From Phycisphaerae bacterium (lineage in GTDB: Bacteria; Planctomycetota; Phycisphaerae; UBA1845): a DNA stretch of 64,000 bases. Below the pieces are notes generated by a model, which ran no database searches, had not been told where the DNA came from, and saw nothing but the letters and a program-made list of their open reading frames with translations. The stretch is from the NCBI GenBank assembly GCA_029260015.1, contig JAJDEB010000002.1, positions 186,001 to 250,000 of the forward strand, read 5' to 3'. How positions within the stretch are numbered: position 1 is the first letter of the stretch; each line of letters begins with the position of its first letter. This document shows, one piece after another, positions 16,933 through 26,041 of the stretch. Made by a program: the position numbers and the translations under genes.

Positions 16933-19632
16933 ATGAGCGAAGCAGCCAAACAATCAGGCCCGATCGAAGCGTCACCAGTTCCAGCCAGTGACGCGGTTCC
17001 ATCCAAGGACATTGCCCCCGCAGGTTCGGATGCTGCTGGCGCGAGTGACTACGACGAAAGTCAGATCACGGTGCTGGAAGGGTTGGCGGCTGTCCGCAAA
17101 CGCCCAGCGATGTATATTGGCGGTACGGGCGTAAACGGCCTACACCATCTGATTTATGAACTCGTTGACAATGCGATCGACGAGGCGATGGCTGGCTATT
17201 GCACGAAGATACTCGTGAAGCTCAACGCGGATGGCAGTTGCACCGTGTTGGACAATGGCCGGGGGATTCCGGTCGGTCCGATGAAGCATGAAAACCCGCT
17301 GCTCAATGGCAAACCAGCGCTTGAGGTCGTGATGACCGTGCTGCATTCCGGCGGTAAGTTCGATCAGAATGCGTACAAGGTTTCGGGTGGTTTGCACGGG
17401 GTCGGGGTCAGTGTTGTCAATGCCTTGGCGGAGTGGATGGAAGTCACCGTCGAACGCGATGGCAAGGTCCACAGCATGCGCTTTGAGCGCGGCGATGTCG
17501 CCCGCGAGTTGTCCGTCATTGGTGAAACGTCGAAGAGCGGAACGAAGATCGAGTTTGCTCCGGATCCTGATATCTTTCCGGAAATCATATTCAAGCTTGA
17601 TACGTTGGGTGTGCGACTCCGCGAGTTGGCATATCTCAACGAAGGTTTGAGCATTGAAGTTTTGGACGAAACGTCGGGCAAGGAGATGTCGTTTTGCTTT
17701 GATGACGGTATCAAGCAGTTTGTGCGACACCTTGCCGGTGGTGCGGACCCGATTCACCGCGATGTGATCACACTAAAAGCTGAGGACCCCGAGCAGGGGC
17801 TGGCATGCGACATCGCGCTGCAGTATTCGGACAGCTACAACGAAAACATTCTCGCGTTTGCCAACAACATTAAGAACATCGACGGCGGCATGCACATGTC
17901 GGCGTTCAAAAGTGCGCTGACACGCGTGGCGAACAACTATGCCAAGAAAAATAATTTGGTGAAGGGATCGGTGATTCCTTCGGGTGACGATTGGCGCGAA
18001 GGTCTGACGGCAATCATCAGCGTGAAGGTACCCAACCCGCAGTTTGAATCGCAGACCAAAGTGCGGCTGCTCAATCCCGAAGTGGAAACGTTCGTGCAGC
18101 AAACGGTCAACGAGCAGCTTCGCAACTTCCTCGATGAGAACCCAGCCGACGCGAAAAAAATCGTGCAGCGCGGTGTGAATGCAGCGCAAGCTCGGGAGGC
18201 TGCTCGCAAAGCCCGTGACCTTGCCCGCAAGAGCGTGATGAGTACGGGCGGGTTGCCCGGTAAACTCTGGGACTGCAGTTCCAAAAGCGCAGAAGGCACA
18301 GAAATATATTTGGTTGAGGGCGATTCGGCTGGCGGAAGCGCTAAGCAGGGGCGCGACTCGCGAACGCAGGCGATCTTACCTCTCAAGGGTAAAATTCTAA
18401 ACGTCGAGAAAGCCCGCATCGACAAGATGCTGTCGCACGACGAAATTGCGCACATCATCAAGGCGATGGGTTGTGGGATTGGCAAAGATGAATTCGACGT
18501 TTCCAAGCGGCGCTACGACAAGCTGATTATCATGACCGACGCCGACGTTGACGGCAGCCACATTCGCACGCTGCTGCTGACGTTCTTGTTCCGGCACATG
18601 CGCCCGTTGATTGAAGAGGGCCGTGTCTACATCGCTCAGCCACCGCTGTACCTTCTCAAACGCGGCAAGAAAGAACAATACGTCCTCAACGAATCGGTGA
18701 TGAATAGCATGCTCACCGATCTGGGTCTTGACGACACGACCTTGCTCATTCGAGACATTTCGGATGGCGACGGGGCCAACATCGACGCAAGCAAGGTTGA
18801 CGATAAGCCGGAGCGGGAGATCAATGGCGCGGAACTTCGCAATCTGTTGGAAATCCTCGACGGTATCGATCAGAACCGCCAAGTCCTCGAACGTCGCGGT
18901 ATCGACTTTAAGCACATTGCGCTTGAAGAAAGCGACAAAGATGGCCCGCTTCCGACCATTTTCGCGGAGATTCACAGCAGCGATGCGCAAGTGGCCAAGC
19001 GCAGGTTCTTCCATGATGAAGCAGCCCTGACAGCATTTCGCAATGAACTGACCGAAAAACATGAACGCGTTGATCTGATCGAAGCGCGTCACATCGAAGT
19101 CGCTCGATCCAACAATGGAAATGGTGATGATGACAGCGAAGCGCTGTCTGACACCTACATCGTTCGTCACGAACTTTCGGAGTGTCGCATTCTTGATTCG
19201 CTCATCAAGAAACTGACCGACATGCAAATCGACATTGCCGACTACTTTAAAGCACGCGAACAACTTGTCACCGGTGAACTGACTCCCGCAAGATATTTGC
19301 TTAAGCAGGGTGAGAGCAATCCCAACGAACTCAATAACCTCGCCGATGTGCTTGGCGGTGTGCGACGGTTGGGCACCAGCGGCATCACCTTGAAACGCTT
19401 CAAGGGCCTGGGTGAAATGAACGCTGAAGAATTGTGGGAAACCACGATGGATCGTTCCAAGCGCACCCTTCGCCGCGTCACCATCACCGACGATCCGGAT
19501 GATGCCGAACAGCTTGCACTCGACTCTCAGGAAGCCGACCGCATGTTCCATGTGCTGATGGGTGACAGCGTTGAAGAGCGCCGACGCTTCATCGAAGAGA
19601 ATGCGATCAACGCTCAAAACCTCGACGTGTAA
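16933..19632 (+). CDS. gyrB: DNA gyrase subunit B
   Basis: ATPase subunit of gyrase, introducing negative supercoils with GyrA. 899 residues, longer than the usual ~640-800. There is a ~35-residue N-terminal extension rich in Ala/Ser/Pro. The GHKL domain has ELVDNAIDEAMAG, DNGRGIPV and GGLHGVGVSVVNAL. The transducer domain is followed by a Toprim domain with EGDSAGGSAKQGRDS and the metal site DADVDGSHIRTL. About 180 residues are then inserted before the C-terminal GyrB box (RFKGLGEMNAEELWETTMD), comparable to the insert of E. coli GyrB. A tandem 15-bp repeat (ATATCAAA at 16905 and 16920) directly precedes the ATG. Last gene of the replication block. Confidence 0.96.
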   Translation: MSEAAKQSGPIEASPVPASDAVPSKDIAPAGSDAAGASDYDESQITVLEGLAAVRKRPAMYIGGTGVNGLHHLIYELVDNAIDEAMAGYCTKILVKLNADGSCTVLDNGRGIPVGPMKHENPLLNGKPALEVVMTVLHSGGKFDQNAYKVSGGLHGVGVSVVNALAEWMEVTVERDGKVHSMRFERGDVARELSVIGETSKSGTKIEFAPDPDIFPEIIFKLDTLGVRLRELAYLNEGLSIEVLDETSGKEMSFCFDDGIKQFVRHLAGGADPIHRDVITLKAEDPEQGLACDIALQYSDSYNENILAFANNIKNIDGGMHMSAFKSALTRVANNYAKKNNLVKGSVIPSGDDWREGLTAIISVKVPNPQFESQTKVRLLNPEVETFVQQTVNEQLRNFLDENPADAKKIVQRGVNAAQAREAARKARDLARKSVMSTGGLPGKLWDCSSKSAEGTEIYLVEGDSAGGSAKQGRDSRTQAILPLKGKILNVEKARIDKMLSHDEIAHIIKAMGCGIGKDEFDVSKRRYDKLIIMTDADVDGSHIRTLLLTFLFRHMRPLIEEGRVYIAQPPLYLLKRGKKEQYVLNESVMNSMLTDLGLDDTTLLIRDISDGDGANIDASKVDDKPEREINGAELRNLLEILDGIDQNRQVLERRGIDFKHIALEESDKDGPLPTIFAEIHSSDAQVAKRRFFHDEAALTAFRNELTEKHERVDLIEARHIEVARSNNGNGDDDSEALSDTYIVRHELSECRILDSLIKKLTDMQIDIADYFKAREQLVTGELTPARYLLKQGESNPNELNNLADVLGGVRRLGTSGITLKRFKGLGEMNAEELWETTMDRSKRTLRRVTITDDPDDAEQLALDSQEADRMFHVLMGDSVEERRRFIEENAINAQNLDV

Positions 19633-20099
19633 GCCGCGTCATCAAATCAACCCATATTGCCAAATTCACACGCCTTGACCCGGCTTGCTTGCCCCAAATA
19701 GGCAGGCCCCGGCGCTGGGTTACTATCCGCTTCGACTGCATTCTCACAACCAGCACTTACCAATTCGCGCGCGATGGGCCGAGGTTCAAACGACGATATC
19801 GGGCCGTCCAGATAACCTGTGACAATAGCTTTAACCACATGCCAACACTAAACTTGCAATCATTTGCGATTGCCAGTTGCCTCGGCCAATTCGGTGGTTA
19901 TCATACGGGTGGAAGAAGCGTCAGGACGGTTGTCCGGGGGGATAGCCGCGGGGAAGAAGCTCCCACAATTCGATTCCTCAAATTGGTCGATTGCTCAAGT
20001 TGGGCTTCAAGCCTCTTGCATCTCTGCCGCCTCATTGAGAGCCACCTCGGTTGGCTCATCCCGAATTCAGGCAATCTGCGCGAGTAGGGGAACTGGGGT
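19633..20099. other. Intergenic region without recognisable gene
   Basis: 467 bp between gyrB and the isochorismatase-fold gene. Short open frames exist on the plus strand but their translations have no hydrophobic or domain-like pattern and no ribosome site. I see no RNA gene or strong terminator. Confidence 0.5.
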
Positions 20100-21059
20100 A
20101 TGGGATCGAATGGCAATGTGCGTCACCTGCCTTGCGTGTTGGTGGACGTCAATACACAGAAGGACTTTCTGAGTGCGGACGGTTCGTGTCCGGTTGAAGG
20201 ACGCGAGGGATTGATACTGTCTCTGCGCCGAATGGTGGCATGGGCTAAGCGGAACCATGCACCGGTTATCTCATCGGTAGATTGTCATCGCGATCGCGAA
20301 GTTCGCTTCACCCGATTGCCCGCCCATTGTATTGATGGCACACCCGGTCAACAGAAGATGGACTTCACCTTGTTCGGAAGTTACGTCAAGGTTGAGGGCG
20401 ATAATACGTTGGTCGTTCCGATCGATTTGTTTCGCAATCATCAGCAGGTCATCTTTCGCAAACGCAGTTCTGATTTTCTCGCCAATCCAAAAGCCGATCG
20501 ATTCGTCAGCAGCCTTCCGGCTAAGAATTATGTGGTGTTCGGTTTGGGCGTTGAAGGGTCGGTTAAGTCGATCGCCTTGGGACTGCTGGCCAGGCATAAG
20601 CATGTGACGGTTGTGGTTGATGCGTGTGGCAGTTGGTGCAAGTCGGATGCGGAACAGGCGCTGCGATTGATGGACGCCAAGGGCATTGAACTGACAACGG
20701 TGGATCAATTCGTCGCTTCGCAATTACCGCGACCGATTCGCTATCCGCGCGTGCGCATCGGTCAGGTTTCGCTGCGCAATGGCATGTACGCCTCGCTCGT
20801 TCGCCCGCCCAATGTGAAAGAGGACGCCGAACTCGAGGCGGCTATCGAGGCCAACGGAACACCTGAAGGCAATGTTTCATCAAAAGGAAATGTTTCGTCA
20901 AAAGGAAGTGTTTTGCCAAAAGGAAATGGCTCATCAAATCCCAATGGTTCAGCCCGGCCCAACAGTCCCCAGAGGTCAATCGGTTCTCAAACGGTCAACG
21001 GTAACCCAAAGTCAAACGGCACCAGCGTAAAGTCCAATAGCCGCCACGCCCGCAGCTAG
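20100..21059 (+). CDS. Isochorismatase-fold protein lacking the catalytic cysteine
   Basis: 319 residues. Residues 10-210 have the cysteine-hydrolase (isochorismatase/nicotinamidase) fold: VLVDVNTQKDF with the triad Asp16, an Arg/Lys pair after a strand (QVIFRKRSS, Lys121), and VVFGLGVEGSVKSIALGLL, where the family has G-x-x-T-D-x-C-V. The nucleophile position is Ser154 and the preceding Thr-Asp is Val-Glu. HVTVVVDACGSW matches the conserved 'VTVVEDAC'. So it is probably a non-hydrolytic relative or has altered chemistry. The C-terminal 70 residues are a Gly/Asn/Ser/Lys low-complexity tail with GNVSSKGNVSSKGSV repeats. A GGGG run precedes the ATG. Confidence 0.75.
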   Translation: MGSNGNVRHLPCVLVDVNTQKDFLSADGSCPVEGREGLILSLRRMVAWAKRNHAPVISSVDCHRDREVRFTRLPAHCIDGTPGQQKMDFTLFGSYVKVEGDNTLVVPIDLFRNHQQVIFRKRSSDFLANPKADRFVSSLPAKNYVVFGLGVEGSVKSIALGLLARHKHVTVVVDACGSWCKSDAEQALRLMDAKGIELTTVDQFVASQLPRPIRYPRVRIGQVSLRNGMYASLVRPPNVKEDAELEAAIEANGTPEGNVSSKGNVSSKGSVLPKGNGSSNPNGSARPNSPQRSIGSQTVNGNPKSNGTSVKSNSRHARS

Positions 21060-21064
21060 TGGTT

Positions 21065-21147
21065 CGTCACTCCCGCGCATGCGGGAGTCCAGAACGAGCG
21101 ATGGGTGACGCGATTGGCGTGGATTCCCGCTTCCGCGAGAATGACGG
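21065..21147. repeat. Palindromic repeat pair, ATTCCCGCG family
   Basis: Two imperfect inverted arms, CTCCCGCGCATGCGGGAG (within 21065-21092) and ATTCCCGCTTCCGCGAGAAT (within 21120-21147). The sequence type, (A/C)TCCCGCG..CGCGGGA(A/G)TCCAG, recurs in better-preserved form at 55813-55965. It lies just after the isochorismatase-like gene. From 21148 to 21300 I see nothing further. Confidence 0.75.
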
Positions 21148-21302
21148 TGGTACGCAACTCGCAAGATGACGCGTGGGCCTACACCAAGCGTATTTGGAAA
21201 CCCGCAGGGCAATCTAAAGAGCTATCCACCCCCCACCCCAGTAATGCAATAACCACCAGAATCCAGCAACGCAAGCCGGAATTCGAACCGGTCTGCGCAG
21301 TC

Positions 21303-21330
21303 TTGCTCCGTCGTTTATGACGGATATACT
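21303..21330 (+). promoter_or_regulatory. Putative sigma-70 promoter of tRNA-Cys
   Basis: TTGCTC and TATACT are separated by 16 bp, ending 37 bp before the tRNA. A GGGCGA ... TCGCCC hairpin (21344-21362) sits between this and the tRNA, so it would be in the precursor leader. Confidence 0.45.
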
Positions 21331-21366
21331 GGGCGATTCTGCCGGGCGACGATCCATCGCCCGAGC

Positions 21367-21440
21367 GGCTGCGTGCCCAAGTGGACTAAGGGGGTGGATT
21401 GCAAATCCATTATTCGTCGGTTCGAATCCGACCGCAGCCT
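21367..21440 (+). tRNA. trnC: tRNA-Cys (anticodon GCA)
   Basis: A complete cloverleaf can be drawn: acceptor GGCTGCG/CGCAGCC, D-stem CCC/GGG, anticodon stem GTGGA/TCCAT with loop TTGCAAA (anticodon GCA), five-base variable loop, T-stem GTCGG/CCGAC with loop TTCGAAT, discriminator T. CCA is not encoded. Confidence 0.97.
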
Positions 21441-21473
21441 GTCGTCTCAGCTAAGCATCGGAATTACCCTTAA

Positions 21474-22487
21474 CTAAAACCCATTCGGTACAAATCGTCG
21501 CGGAACAAACATGCGGATTCTCTGTTCGCGAGGGCGCATGATGACGTGCTGGGCGGTGATTTCCGAGAATACGCCGGGGTCGGTTAGGTAATAGAGCAGT
21601 GCATCGTCTGTGATCGTTTGCGATTTATTTTGACCTGCGACGAACTTTGACAGGTTGTCGAATCGGCGACATGTGGTTTGGTTAAGTACGTTGCCTGATA
21701 CGCGTGCGTTCTTAGTTTCGGCGGGCTTGTCCTTGAGCAGTCGGTAGTCATTGGTGGTAACGAGTGGTTCGTCGCCATCGGGCTTGCGAGCGACGCATCG
21801 GGTGGGCGTTCGTTCGAGGACGACGCGCCGGTGATTTTCGGTGCCGATTATGGTTAGCAGGCATGGAGAAGCCAGCGTTTGCTTGGTCAATAAAAGCACG
21901 GCATGGTCGAATCCGGTTGCTTCGTCGAATACCTTGCGAAGGAAAAGCAGCACCGGGTAACCCGTTTTGCGCGACCCTTCCGAGCACGACACAGCATTGA
22001 GGGCGACGGCGAAACCTTTGGAACTCATAGCTGTGACCACACCGACAGTACCGGGCCAACCGGCACTGGCGAAGTCGAGCTTGCCGCCGCGATTCATGTA
22101 GATCAGCGCACTGGTTTGAGCCAGCACATCTTCAGGAAAAAAGTCCATGTTCCGCGCGAGGACGGGACCGTCGGCAGTAGCAAGCGCTGCGGTCGAGCAG
22201 CCAAACATCGTCATGACCAGGTCATAGGTCAGATTCGCCAGCGTCACGCTACGCCAGTCCGAACCGATTCGCTCAGCCAGCGCAACAAACTCAGAATGAA
22301 ACCGCCCGCGCGTACGAAGTCGAACAGCGTCCGCCAGCAAGTGAGCGCCAGAAGGCAACTCGGCTTGTATTGCTCCAAGTAATCGAGCCCCACGATCCAA
22401 CTCCGATTGCGGCACATCAGCATACCGCTCACGCATTGGAAGATCGAGGTCAATCGAGAAGCTTGGGCATTCGACGTAGGGATTCAT
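21474..22487 (-). CDS. Acid ceramidase / NAAA-like Ntn hydrolase
   Basis: 337 residues, no signal peptide. The sequence FGCSTAALATADGPVLARNMDF (Cys97) matches the catalytic start of the acid ceramidase/N-acylethanolamine acid amidase group of Ntn hydrolases (C-[TS]-S/T ... G-x-x-x-x-x-R-N-M-D-F), where autoproteolysis exposes the Cys as nucleophile. An upstream helix with NLTYDLVMTM resembles the segment preceding that Cys in the alpha subunit. Later motifs include GWPGTVGVVTAMSSKGFAVALN and LVTTNDY. It would cleave amide bonds of lipids or related substrates. It is divergent from the HEAT-repeat gene. Substrate unknown. Confidence 0.72.
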   Translation of the reverse strand: MNPYVECPSFSIDLDLPMRERYADVPQSELDRGARLLGAIQAELPSGAHLLADAVRLRTRGRFHSEFVALAERIGSDWRSVTLANLTYDLVMTMFGCSTAALATADGPVLARNMDFFPEDVLAQTSALIYMNRGGKLDFASAGWPGTVGVVTAMSSKGFAVALNAVSCSEGSRKTGYPVLLFLRKVFDEATGFDHAVLLLTKQTLASPCLLTIIGTENHRRVVLERTPTRCVARKPDGDEPLVTTNDYRLLKDKPAETKNARVSGNVLNQTTCRRFDNLSKFVAGQNKSQTITDDALLYYLTDPGVFSEITAQHVIMRPREQRIRMFVPRRFVPNGF

Positions 22488-22569
22488 AGTAGTGAATACT
22501 TTGATTTCAAATTTGAGTGAACAAGAGGATCATGATTAGAATGTTACCATTGGTGAAACGATTGTCCCA

Positions 22570-24225
22570 ATGGGTGATGGAATCGTGTCGGATATATCCG
22601 AGAAAACTTGGCGGGTCATAAAGAGATTGATCAACTTGTCCGGGATGTTTTCGTCACAGACTTCGGAATCGGGTGACACGGAAACTCGTATTCGCCTGAT
22701 CAATCAACTCGAAGAATCGGGTGACTCAGCATCGCTGCCAATCCTCCTTGAGCTGTTATTTGACCGCAATGCTTCGGTGCGTGTGGCGGCTGAGTCGGCA
22801 GTGGTGAATATTCTTAAGTGCGCCCGTCCCAAGGATTTCCCATTAATAGACTCTCGTTTGCGTGCTGGATGGTTTGGTTCGAATTTATGGCGCACACGAT
22901 TGTCGCAACACAACTTGGCGCGATCTGCCGCTGCCACACGAATTCCAGTTGAATTCCTCTCGTTGGCGACAACCCACCGAGATGGATACGTTAGGCAAGA
23001 AGGAATTCGACTTCTCGCCAAGGCGGCATCCGATGGCTCTGAGATCCCATTCCTGCTTCTGAGAATCAACGATTGGGTTCCGGAAGTTCGTGATGAGGCA
23101 TTGCAGGCGGTTCGAGCGAGGCTTCAGAATGACCAAGCGTATCTTTTTATTCGAAACTATTGGTTAGTGAATTGGCTTGCCGCATCTGAGAGACCTCGAA
23201 GCACATCTATTCCTTCCGAGATCGATGGCTTCTTGTGTCAGGTGTGCCACATTGATTTGTTGTTTGCTGAAATGAAATGCGATATTTCTTATGTCCGCAG
23301 GAGTTGTTTCGCATTACTCGTTCAAGCTGACAAAGTTTCGGTTGAACAGATTATCGATCGGGCTGTGCAATCATTTGACGAGCAGATTAGATTGAAGGCG
23401 ATGCTGTTGGCGCATGCTCGACTACGGGGTGATCGGTTGAAGCAGGTGCTTTGCGATAGACTTAGAGACCCCTATGGGCCAATCAGGCGGCGTGCATTAG
23501 AGGAGTTCGATTCGCATTTTAGCGGCGAATCGAGGCCGGTTCTAATTGAAAGTCTCCTTGATAGACACCGTATCGTTCGCGCAACGGCGCGAGCGATTCT
23601 CAAGTCTAAGGATCCCAATTTCGGGTTCAGTAGGTACTATCGGGATGCGCTAGCAAGTGAGCACGGCGTAAGGCGGACGGCGGCTATCTCGGGTCTTGGA
23701 GAAACCGGTGAGCAGAAAGATTCGGAACGGATCATTCCATATCTCAACGCCAGCCTTCCGAGAGACCGCAAAGCCGCACTCTTGTCGCTTTACGGTTTGG
23801 ACAGAGAAGGCGCCATTCCCGTTTTGCTGGACGCGATTACTGATGCGCATGCAGGCGTGTCGCGTGTTGCTATGAATATACTTTGTCAAGATGGTTTGGA
23901 TTCGCACATTGATCAATTGATTGAAACGGTTCAGGTTGTCCAAAGCGAACATGGCATCTCCAACGCGCTAACTTCGATTGTGCGTGCGCACGAATGGAAG
24001 AGCCTTGCGATAGTTCTTGCTTTTTGTCGACATCCCGCAAAATCAATTGCAGATCATGCGATGGTGCTCATGCGTGGTTGGTTGCGACGACCTTACATGG
24101 CGAGAGGGACAAGAGCTGACATCAAGAGGGTCGCTGCTGAAATCGATCGAGTCGGGCACCAGCTGCCAAGCGCAAGGCTCAAAGATTTAGAACTCTTGAT
24201 TCGTCTTGGGTTGGCGAATCATTGA
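22570..24225 (+). CDS. HEAT-repeat protein
   Basis: 551 residues consisting largely of alpha-helical HEAT repeats (for example ASLPILLELLFDRNASVRVAAESAV, VPEVRDEALQAVRARL, GPIRRRALEEFDSHF, RKAALLSLYGLDREGAIPVLLDAI). There is no signal peptide, membrane segment or catalytic motif. HEAT proteins scaffold other proteins, or act as lyases in phycobilisome assembly; no such partner is nearby. Base composition appears more AT-rich than neighbours. It is convergent with lepA, 16 bp apart. Function unknown. Confidence 0.75.
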   Translation: MGDGIVSDISEKTWRVIKRLINLSGMFSSQTSESGDTETRIRLINQLEESGDSASLPILLELLFDRNASVRVAAESAVVNILKCARPKDFPLIDSRLRAGWFGSNLWRTRLSQHNLARSAAATRIPVEFLSLATTHRDGYVRQEGIRLLAKAASDGSEIPFLLLRINDWVPEVRDEALQAVRARLQNDQAYLFIRNYWLVNWLAASERPRSTSIPSEIDGFLCQVCHIDLLFAEMKCDISYVRRSCFALLVQADKVSVEQIIDRAVQSFDEQIRLKAMLLAHARLRGDRLKQVLCDRLRDPYGPIRRRALEEFDSHFSGESRPVLIESLLDRHRIVRATARAILKSKDPNFGFSRYYRDALASEHGVRRTAAISGLGETGEQKDSERIIPYLNASLPRDRKAALLSLYGLDREGAIPVLLDAITDAHAGVSRVAMNILCQDGLDSHIDQLIETVQVVQSEHGISNALTSIVRAHEWKSLAIVLAFCRHPAKSIADHAMVLMRGWLRRPYMARGTRADIKRVAAEIDRVGHQLPSARLKDLELLIRLGLANH

Positions 24226-24241
24226 ATTGTGATGACCGTCA

Positions 24242-26041
24242 TTAATCCCCCGGGTCAAGGATCGACATGAAGGCTCCTTGGGGGATGGCTACCATGCCTA
24301 CTTGCTTCATTCTTTTCTTGCCTTCTTTTTGCTTTTCTAGGAGCTTTCTTTTTCTGCTGATGTCACCGCCGTAGCACTTGGCGGTGACGTCTTTTCGCAT
24401 TGCGGCTATCGTTTCTCGGGCGATGATCTTGCCACCTATGGCGGCTTGTAGGGGGATTTCGAACTGGTGGCGGGAGATTTCTTTTTTCAATCTTTGGATC
24501 AGGCGACGGCCTCTGTTGGCGGCTTTGTCTCGGTGAACGATTACGCTTAAGGCATCGACTGGCATTGCGTTGACGAGGATGTCGAGCTTGACGAGATTGT
24601 CGGAGCGGAAGCCGGTGACGTCGTAGTCGGCAGTGCCGTATCCCTTGGTGGCACTCTTCAACCTGTCGTAATAGTCGTAAATGATCTCGCCCAGCGGAAA
24701 CTCGAAGTTCAGCATCACGCGGGTGGGCGACAGGTATTCGGTCTTGGAGTGCGTGCCGCGGCGCTCGAGCGAAATCTTCAACACATCGCCAATATACGCA
24801 GCCGGCACAATAACAGACGCTTTGCAGATCGGTTCACGAATATCGGCGACCACCGAAAGATCGGGCAACTCGCTGGGTGATTCGATGTGCATCACCGTGC
24901 CATCTTTGAGTTCCACTTCATAGGTCACCGTCGGCGCAGTCTGCACGATGTTGACATCGCCTTCGCGCTCGAGTCGCTCCTGAATAATTTTCATGTGGAG
25001 CAGGCCGAGAAACCCGCAGCGAAACCCAATCCCCAAGGCGTCAGATGAAGTCGTCTCGTAAGTAAACGAACTGTCATTGAGCCACAGTTTTTCAAATGCG
25101 TCGCGCAAGTCGGGCGTTTCGGTGCCGGGTCCGGGGAAGAAATCGCAAAAGACCATTTGCTGGGGGGCTTGGTAACCGGGCAGCGGGCGCGTTGTCGGGT
25201 TGTGCGCAAGCGTGATGGTGTCGCCGATGTTGACGTCGGCGATGGTTTTGATGCTAGCGAGTACGTAACCCACGTCGCCGGCAGAAAGTGAATCGACTGC
25301 GCCGGGTTTGGGTGTGAACTTACCCACTTCGGTGACGATGCGTTCCGAACCGGCTGCGACGAAGCGCATCTTGTCGCCGCGTTTCATGGTTCCGCCAAAG
25401 AGTCGCACATGGGTAATCACACCGCGGTGGACGTCGTTTTTCGCGTCGTATACCAGGGCGCGGAGTTTGTCTTCCGGGTCGGGTGCGGGTGGAGGCATGC
25501 GCTTGATGATGGCTGCGAACAGTTCGTCGATGCCTTGACCCGTTTTCGCCGAAGTGAAGATGGCTTCGTCAGCCGGGATGCCCAGGACGTGTTCGAGCTC
25601 GAGGGCGCAGTCTTCCGGATGGGCACCGGGCAGGTCGATCTTGTTAATGACCGGGATGATTTCGGTGGCGGCTTCCACTGCAAGGTACGCGTTGGCGACG
25701 GTTTGTGCTTGGACGCCCTGTGCCGCATCGACGAGCAGTAGCACACCTTCGCACGCGGTGAGGGCGCGCGAGACTTCGTAATGAAAGTCGACGTGTCCCG
25801 GTGTGTCGAGAAGATTGAGCAGGTATTCTTCGCCCTCGAATTTGTATTTCATCGAGCAGCGGTTGGCTTTGATGGTGATGCCCATCTCGCGCTCGAGGTC
25901 CATGTCGTCGAGCATCTGTGCTTTGAGTTCGCGCTTGCTGACGGCACCGGCATGCTCCATGAGCCGATCGGCGAGCGTGCTCTTGCCGTGGTCGATATGT
26001 GCGACGATGGCGAAATTGCGAATGTGCGTAAGGTCCGTCAT
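24242..26041 (-). CDS. lepA: Elongation factor 4 (LepA)
   Basis: Ribosome-bound GTPase that back-translocates or remodels stalled ribosomes. 599 residues, the usual family length. The G domain has the P-loop AHIDHGKST (14-22), switch II LLDTPGHVDFHYEV and NKID; EF-G-like domains II, III and V follow, then the LepA-specific C-terminal domain (GGDISRKRKLLEKQKEGKKRM, 'GxVxIPQGAFMSIL'). The ATG at 26041 directly gives MTDLTHIRNFAIVAHIDHGK. Monocistronic. Confidence 0.97.
   Translation of the reverse strand: MTDLTHIRNFAIVAHIDHGKSTLADRLMEHAGAVSKRELKAQMLDDMDLEREMGITIKANRCSMKYKFEGEEYLLNLLDTPGHVDFHYEVSRALTACEGVLLLVDAAQGVQAQTVANAYLAVEAATEIIPVINKIDLPGAHPEDCALELEHVLGIPADEAIFTSAKTGQGIDELFAAIIKRMPPPAPDPEDKLRALVYDAKNDVHRGVITHVRLFGGTMKRGDKMRFVAAGSERIVTEVGKFTPKPGAVDSLSAGDVGYVLASIKTIADVNIGDTITLAHNPTTRPLPGYQAPQQMVFCDFFPGPGTETPDLRDAFEKLWLNDSSFTYETTSSDALGIGFRCGFLGLLHMKIIQERLEREGDVNIVQTAPTVTYEVELKDGTVMHIESPSELPDLSVVADIREPICKASVIVPAAYIGDVLKISLERRGTHSKTEYLSPTRVMLNFEFPLGEIIYDYYDRLKSATKGYGTADYDVTGFRSDNLVKLDILVNAMPVDALSVIVHRDKAANRGRRLIQRLKKEISRHQFEIPLQAAIGGKIIARETIAAMRKDVTAKCYGGDISRKRKLLEKQKEGKKRMKQVGMVAIPQGAFMSILDPGD

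Noticed and set aside
18397..19617. 406-codon minus-strand frame opposite gyrB
   Set aside because: Antisense shadow; no ribosome site, no recognisable domain.
19689..20087. 132-codon plus-strand frame after gyrB
   Set aside because: No ribosome site, atypical composition, no pattern of a real protein.
21240..21300. T-loop-like GGTTCGAATTCC on the minus strand, possible second tRNA
   Set aside because: Stem pairing fails and no acceptor, D or anticodon arm can be drawn.
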